Positions 59,298-64,000 of a DNA stretch of 64,000 nucleotides are shown here, one piece after another. The notes under the pieces were generated by a model, which saw only the letters and a list, made by a program, of their open reading frames with translations, was not told where the DNA came from and did no database searches. How positions within the stretch are numbered: the first letter of the stretch is position 1; the number at the start of each line of letters is the position of its first letter. Source of the stretch: Stappia sp. TSB10P1A (GTDB taxonomy: Bacteria; Pseudomonadota; Alphaproteobacteria; Rhizobiales; Stappiaceae); assembly GCF_900185725.1 (NCBI RefSeq), contig NZ_FYAU01000014.1, positions 124,001-188,000 on the forward strand. Direction: 5' to 3'. The position numbers were made by a program, and so were the translations under genes.

Positions 59298-60935
59298 ATG
59301 AACATCTTGCGGCTGCTCAGAACCGGCCCGCCGGTGAACCGCCGGTCGATCCTGCTGATCACCAGCCTGGCCGGGCTCGGCAATGCCGGCCTGGTCGGGC
59401 TGATCAACGAGGCGGCGGAAAAGGCCGTGCTCGCCGAGCCGATCGGCACCCAACTGCTGCTGATCTATCTGGCGACGCTTGCCTTCGTGCTGCTGTCGAG
59501 CCGGGCCTCGCTGCATGAGGCCAACCGTTTCGTGCAATCGCGGCTGGAAGCGACCCGCCGGCGCATCGTCAGCAAGATCCGTCGCGTCGACTTGCGGACG
59601 CTGGAACGGCTGGGCCACGGCGACGTCTTCGTCACCGTATCGCAGGAGACCGACCATCTGTCGCAGACCCTGCCGCTGCTGATCGGCGCGGGGCAGAATG
59701 CCTTCCTGCTCGCCTTCCTGCTGCTCTATGTGGCGCTGCTGTCGCCGATTTCCTTTCTGGTGGTGACGGTCTTCCTCGCCGGCGGCCTCTATCTCTTCTG
59801 GCGGCGGCAGAGCGCGCTGACCGGAGCGCTGGCCGAGGTGCATCACCGGGAAGCCGAGATGCTCGACAGCCTGTCGCATTTCACGCTGGGCTTTCAGGAA
59901 ATCCGGCTCAACGCCGACAAGAACGACGCCCTGCAGGCGCATTTCGCGGACGTCACCGCGCGGCTGCGGCAGGTGGTTGTCGGGCTCGGCGACCGCTGGG
60001 TCAGCCTGCTGCAATTCGCCAATGCCTTCATTTTCCTGCTGGTCGGCGTCGTCGTGCTGGTGCTGCCGGTGTTCTTCCAGGGCTACACGGACACGATCTA
60101 CAAGATCACCGCCGCGACCGTCTTCGCCCTCGGGCCGATCGCGGCGATCACCTCCGTTGCGCGCCTGATCGCCCGTGCCGAGGCGGGCCTTGCCCATGTC
60201 TACGCCCTCGAACGGCGCCTCGATGCGGGCCTGACGCCGGAGCCGCGCGGAGCGGTGCGGGCGCCCTCGCGCTATCGCTCGTTCCGGACCATCGAGATGC
60301 GCGGCGTCACCTTCAGCTACCGGGATGCGGAAGGGGCCGCCCTGTTCGCCGCCGGACCCTGGGACCTGACGCTGAAGCGCGGCGAGATCCTGTTCCTCAC
60401 CGGCGGCAATGGCAGCGGCAAGTCGACGGCGCTCAAGCTCCTGTGCGGGCTCTATGCGCCGGAGGGCGGCGAGATCGCCTGCGACGGCGCGCCGGTGACG
60501 GCGGAGACCCGGCGCGACTACCGGGAGCTCTTCTCTGCCATCTTCACCGATTTCCATCTCTTCGACCGGCTCTACGGGCTGGAGACCATCAAGCCGCGCG
60601 AGGTGGAGCGGCTGATCGCCCGCATGGAACTCGGCGACAAGGTGCGCTTCGAGGACGGGCGCTTTTCCACCACGGATCTGTCGACCGGCCAGCGCAAGCG
60701 GCTGGCGATGATCGTGGCGTTGCTGGAAGACCGCGAGGTCTATCTGTTCGACGAATGGGCGGCCGACCAGGACGGGCATTTCCGGGAGGTGTTCTACACC
60801 GAACTGCTGCCCGATCTGAAAGCGCGCGGCAAGACCGTGGTGGCAGTGACCCATGACGACCGCTTCTGGTCCTGCTGCGACCGGCGGCTGGAACTCGATC
60901 TCGGCCGCCTTGCCGAACCGGCAGGGGAGGCATGA
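59298..60935 (+). CDS. PvdE/SyrD-type ABC exporter, copy 1
   Basis: A 545-residue cyclic-peptide-type exporter with six membrane helices in the first 320 residues and a nucleotide-binding domain: Walker A GGNGSGKSTALK near 371-382, signature LSTGQRKRLA, Walker B VYLFDEWAADQD and the switch VTHDDR. Proteins of this family usually carry siderophores or lipopeptides to the periplasm. Here it is paired with a homologue, overlapping by ATGA, and likely exports or stages the polyketide. Confidence 0.9.
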   Translation: MNILRLLRTGPPVNRRSILLITSLAGLGNAGLVGLINEAAEKAVLAEPIGTQLLLIYLATLAFVLLSSRASLHEANRFVQSRLEATRRRIVSKIRRVDLRTLERLGHGDVFVTVSQETDHLSQTLPLLIGAGQNAFLLAFLLLYVALLSPISFLVVTVFLAGGLYLFWRRQSALTGALAEVHHREAEMLDSLSHFTLGFQEIRLNADKNDALQAHFADVTARLRQVVVGLGDRWVSLLQFANAFIFLLVGVVVLVLPVFFQGYTDTIYKITAATVFALGPIAAITSVARLIARAEAGLAHVYALERRLDAGLTPEPRGAVRAPSRYRSFRTIEMRGVTFSYRDAEGAALFAAGPWDLTLKRGEILFLTGGNGSGKSTALKLLCGLYAPEGGEIACDGAPVTAETRRDYRELFSAIFTDFHLFDRLYGLETIKPREVERLIARMELGDKVRFEDGRFSTTDLSTGQRKRLAMIVALLEDREVYLFDEWAADQDGHFREVFYTELLPDLKARGKTVVAVTHDDRFWSCCDRRLELDLGRLAEPAGEA

Positions 60936-62587
60936 GCATGGAACTCGTCGCCTTTGTCCGCGGCGCCGGCCGCCGCAAGCTTCAGATGATGTTCGCCCTC
61001 AGCCTGCTGGCCGGCATCGCCAACGCGGTGCTGGTCGTGGTGATCACCACGGTGGCGGAGCGGGTCGCCCGGGCGGAGCACCCCGGCCTGATCGCCTGGG
61101 CGGCCTTCGGCGTCGCGTTCCTGGTCTACTACCTCGCCAACCAGTTGGCGCTGGTGCGGGCGACGACGCTGATCGAGGAGCGCCTCAACGATCTGCGGCT
61201 GCAACTGGCGGAAAAGCTGCGCCAGTCGGAACTGCTCGCCGTCGATCGCATCGGCCGCGGGCGGCTCTACGGGCTTGTCGCCAAGGAGACGAACCACCTC
61301 TCGGTGACCTTCCCGCTGGTGATGGACGCGGTCCAGCAGGTGGTGCTGCTGGCGGTGGCGCTGCTCTACCTGCTCTACCTGTCGCCGGCAGCCTTCCTGT
61401 GTTTCGCGCTGGCGGTCATGGGCGGCGTCTACGGCTACAAGGCGATCAACAACCGCTTCCGCCGGATTCTCGGCCTTGTCGAGACGCTGCAGGCGCAGAT
61501 GCTCGACGCCATTGCCGACATCATCCACGGCAGCAAGGAACTGCGCCTCAACGCCCGCCGCAGCGAGGCGGTGTCCAACGCCTATCGCAAGCGGTCGAAC
61601 GTGCTCGAGGTGATGCTGGTGCGCACCATAGACCACTGGGTATCGCTGATCCTGCTCGGCAGCCTGGTCACCTTCGCGCTGCTCGGCGTCGTCGCCTTCG
61701 GCTTTCCCGCCTTCGTGTCGGGGCATACGGTGATCGTGTTCCAGCTCGTGCCGGTGCTGCTGTTCTGCCTCGGCACGCTGACCAAGACGGTGGCGCAATC
61801 GCCGATGTTCGTGCGCGCCGAATTCGGCCTGCAGTCGATCCTGGCGGTGGAGCGCGAACTCGCCGCCGCCAAGGGCATTTCGACCGATGAGGCGCGGCAA
61901 CACGCCCACGCCTTCCGGTCTTTCAAGGCGATCGACTTCCGCGAGATCGGCTTCAGCTATCCGGCGCAGCAGGGCGTCGGCTATCATGTCGGGCCGCTGT
62001 CGCTCACCCTGTCGCGGGGCGAGGTCGTGTTCCTGGTCGGCGGCAATGGCAGCGGCAAGTCGACGGCGCTGAGGATGATGTGCGGCCTGTATCCGCTGGC
62101 GAGCGGGCGCATCGACGTGGACGGGCATGCGGTCGAGGGCGCCGAGCTTGGCGGCTATCGGGAGCTGTTTTCGGCGATCTTCGTCGATTTCCACCTGTTC
62201 GACCGGCTGTATGGGCTGGAGCGGGTCGATCCGGACCGGGTCAACGCGCTGATCGACGAGATGGGGCTTGCCGGCAAGGTCCGCTTCACCGACGGCCGCT
62301 TCTCGCAGCTTCACCTGTCGACGGGCCAGCGCAAGCGTCTGGCGCTGATTGCCGCTGTTCTGGAGGACCGGCCGATCTATGTCTTCGACGAGTGGTCGGC
62401 GGAACAGGATGTTCATTTTCGCGAATATTTTTACGAGACGTTTATCCCGAAACTCAAAGCGGCAGGAAAACTTGTCATCGCGGCAACACACGATGAGCGA
62501 TATTGGGGCGTGGCCGACCGGGTCATCCGGATGGACCTTGGTCAGATCGAGTGGGTGAAGGACAAGGCCGAGTTGGAGGAGCAATGA
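60932..62587 (+). CDS. PvdE/SyrD-type ABC exporter, copy 2
   Basis: A 551-residue homologue of the preceding exporter with the same layout: six helices up to about 310, Walker A GGNGSGKSTALR near 370-381, signature LSTGQRKRLA, Walker B YVFDEWSAEQD and ATHDER. The two were probably created by duplication and may form a heterodimer. It overlaps copy 1 and the AT-ER gene by ATGA. Confidence 0.9.
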   Translation: MSMELVAFVRGAGRRKLQMMFALSLLAGIANAVLVVVITTVAERVARAEHPGLIAWAAFGVAFLVYYLANQLALVRATTLIEERLNDLRLQLAEKLRQSELLAVDRIGRGRLYGLVAKETNHLSVTFPLVMDAVQQVVLLAVALLYLLYLSPAAFLCFALAVMGGVYGYKAINNRFRRILGLVETLQAQMLDAIADIIHGSKELRLNARRSEAVSNAYRKRSNVLEVMLVRTIDHWVSLILLGSLVTFALLGVVAFGFPAFVSGHTVIVFQLVPVLLFCLGTLTKTVAQSPMFVRAEFGLQSILAVERELAAAKGISTDEARQHAHAFRSFKAIDFREIGFSYPAQQGVGYHVGPLSLTLSRGEVVFLVGGNGSGKSTALRMMCGLYPLASGRIDVDGHAVEGAELGGYRELFSAIFVDFHLFDRLYGLERVDPDRVNALIDEMGLAGKVRFTDGRFSQLHLSTGQRKRLALIAAVLEDRPIYVFDEWSAEQDVHFREYFYETFIPKLKAAGKLVIAATHDERYWGVADRVIRMDLGQIEWVKDKAELEEQ

Positions 62588-64000
62588 AGGCCTTCATGTT
62601 TCCAGGGCAGGGCGCGCAGCGCGTCGGCATGGGCGAGGGCCTGTTTGCGGCCTTCCCGCAGCTCGTTGCCGAGGCGGACGCCGTCCTTGGATACTCGGTC
62701 GCACAACTCTGTCTGGAGGGGCCGATGGAGCGGCTGACCCGGACCGAGTTCACCCAGCCGGCGCTCTATGTGGTCAATGCGTTGACCTATCTTCGCCATG
62801 TCCGCGAGAGCGGCGAGCGGCCGGACTATGTCCTCGGCCATAGCGTGTCCGAATATGTCGCCCTGTTCGCCGCAGGCGCTGTGGACTTCGCCAGCGGCCT
62901 GAAGATGGTGGCGCGGCGCGGCGCGCTGATGGGCGAGGCGCGCGGCGGCGGCATGGCCGCCGTCATCGGCCTCGATGCCGACGGCATCGCGGCGGTGATC
63001 GAGCGCCACGGCCTGAGCGACGTCTTTGCCGCCAATTACAACACGCCCCGGCAAATCGTGGTGTCGGGCCGGCGGGACGCGGTGGTTGCCGCCGAGCCGC
63101 TGTTCCGCGAGGCCGGCGCCAGCCATTATGTCGTGCTGCCGGTGAGCGGCGCCTTCCACACGCCCTATATGGAGGCCGCGCGTACAGCGTTCGCCGAGCA
63201 CATCGCGGGTCTGACCTTCAACACGCCCGAAATCCCGGTCATCTCCAACGTGACGGCACGACCGCACGAGGCGGGCCGGCTGCGCGAGCGGATGGTCGAG
63301 CAGATCACTGCGCCGGTGCGCTGGGCCGAGAGCATCCGCTATCTGCTGGCCAAGGGCGTCACCTTCGCCGATGTCACCGAACTCGGGCCGGCCGGCAGCG
63401 CCGTCGTCAAGCCGATGGTGAAGCGCACGGAACTGGAGGCCGGGCCGCTCGATGCAGGCCTGCTGGCGCGCGAGGAGGCGGAGGCCGCCGCAGCCGCGAG
63501 GATCGCCGAGCCGGAGCCGGAGACCGTCCGCAAGGCGCGGGACGAGAGCGAGCCGCCCCGGCTCAACGGCCATGCGTCCTTCCGCTTTCGCCCTGAAAAT
63601 CTCGGCTCGCGCGCCTTCTGCGAGGCCTTCGGGCTCGACTATCCTTACATCGCCGGCGCGATGTATCAGGGCATTGCCTCGGTCGAACTGGTCAAGCGCA
63701 TGGCCCGCGCCGGGTTGCTCGGCTTCTTCGGGGCGGGCGGCCTGCCGATGGCCGAGGTGGAACGCGCGATCCTGCGCCTGCGCGACGAGCTTCCCGAAGG
63801 GGCGCCCTACGGCATCAACTTCATCGCCCATGTGAACCGGCCGCATCTGGAGGACGAGCTCACCGATCTGCTGATCCGGCACGGCGTCGGCATCATCGAG
63901 GCCTCTGCCTTCATGGAAGTGACGCCGGCGCTGGTGCGCTACCGCGCCGCCGGGCTCAAGGACGAGCGCGGCGGGCGGATCGCCGTGCGCAACCGCATCA
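62584..64000 (+). CDS. AT-ER fusion of trans-AT PKS (partial, runs off the window)
   Basis: The first 472 codons of a trans-acting acyltransferase fused to a PfaD-type enoylreductase. AT: FPGQGAQRVGMG near 6-17, nucleophile Ser87 in VLGHSVSEY, SGAFHTPYM near 190-198. A Glu/Ala/Pro-rich linker occupies about 300-330. The FMN-dependent ER starts with ENLGSRAFCEAFGLDYPYIA and GGLPMAEVERAI, then INFIAHVNRP. It supplies malonyl to the modules (beyond 64000) and reduces enoyl intermediates. The stop codon is outside the window. Confidence 0.93.
   Translation, partial: MKAFMFPGQGAQRVGMGEGLFAAFPQLVAEADAVLGYSVAQLCLEGPMERLTRTEFTQPALYVVNALTYLRHVRESGERPDYVLGHSVSEYVALFAAGAVDFASGLKMVARRGALMGEARGGGMAAVIGLDADGIAAVIERHGLSDVFAANYNTPRQIVVSGRRDAVVAAEPLFREAGASHYVVLPVSGAFHTPYMEAARTAFAEHIAGLTFNTPEIPVISNVTARPHEAGRLRERMVEQITAPVRWAESIRYLLAKGVTFADVTELGPAGSAVVKPMVKRTELEAGPLDAGLLAREEAEAAAAARIAEPEPETVRKARDESEPPRLNGHASFRFRPENLGSRAFCEAFGLDYPYIAGAMYQGIASVELVKRMARAGLLGFFGAGGLPMAEVERAILRLRDELPEGAPYGINFIAHVNRPHLEDELTDLLIRHGVGIIEASAFMEVTPALVRYRAAGLKDERGGRIAVRNRI

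Noticed and set aside
1-64000. CRISPR arrays, insertion sequences, tRNA and rRNA genes.
   Set aside because: No regularly spaced repeats, transposase-like frames, cloverleaf candidates or rRNA segments were noticed while reading; tRNAscan and ISfinder would settle this.

Overview
The window is GC-rich, densely packed DNA from an alphaproteobacterium. Stappiaceae (Stappia / Labrenzia-Roseibium group) is the most likely family. Four things point there: a Rhizobiales-type palindromic intergenic repeat, two TRAP transporters, a marine-style catabolic gene set, and a trans-AT polyketide locus whose gene content and order match what I recall of the sesbanimide-type glutarimide clusters of Stappia/Labrenzia. 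The family assignment is inference; no rRNA, tRNA or other marker is present.

Region A (about 230-18441) is a complete RiPP (ribosomally made, modified peptide) locus on the + strand. It holds a MacB/FtsX-type permease, a 75-residue Cys/Ser/Thr/Gly-rich precursor (2939-3166), an ABC-2 exporter, a SpaB_C-type protein, a YcaO cyclodehydratase ending in PxPxP, an E1-like partner, a SagB-type azoline dehydrogenase, an M50 membrane protease with a PqqD-like front end, a secreted VOC protein, an HlyD-type adaptor with its MacB-type ATPase, a split LanB glutamylation protein, a ChaN-like protein and a LuxR-type regulator. This is the enzyme set of thiopeptides or goadsporin-like dehydroamino-acid/azole peptides, in a Gram-negative host. 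It is the most exciting system in the window.

Region B (18549-30851) has two small + strand genes (PPOX fold, GNAT) facing a long, tightly coupled - strand operon. The operon runs SET protein, E1/ThiF-like enzyme, carbamoyltransferase homologue, OpuAC-type binding protein, EamA transporter, enolase-superfamily enzyme, fold-III PLP decarboxylase, two spermidine-synthase-like enzymes around a methyltransferase, a YqcI/YcgG (GntA-like) oxygenase and a nitrilase. I match this to no known pathway. It reads like an undescribed polyamine- or guanidine-related biosynthetic cluster.

Region C (31020-41341) is a salicylate-to-gentisate catabolic operon. A fused FAD monooxygenase/aryl-CoA ligase would activate and 5-hydroxylate the aromatic acid, and a divergent hotdog thioesterase would release gentisate. 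Gentisate dioxygenase, two maleylpyruvate isomerase homologues and a fumarylpyruvate hydrolase finish the route. A TAXI-TRAP system is in the operon, and an IclR regulator faces it across a 14-bp-arm inverted repeat.

Region D (41545-48246) is a mevalonate-catabolism set: HMG-CoA lyase, class II HMG-CoA reductase and a DctPQM TRAP transporter, with a divergent MocR/GntR regulator and repeated ACTGTCC(C) boxes.

Region E (48256-64000, running off the right edge) is the tailoring and start-up end of a trans-AT polyketide cluster: free AT, PPTase, metallophosphoesterase, FkbM methyltransferase, P450, a beta-branching cassette (HCS, ACP, decarboxylating KS, one ECH), an AsnB-type amidotransferase with its own ACP, two PvdE/SyrD-like exporters and an AT-ER fusion. 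The large PKS modules must lie beyond base 64000. No insertion sequence, CRISPR array, tRNA or rRNA was seen.
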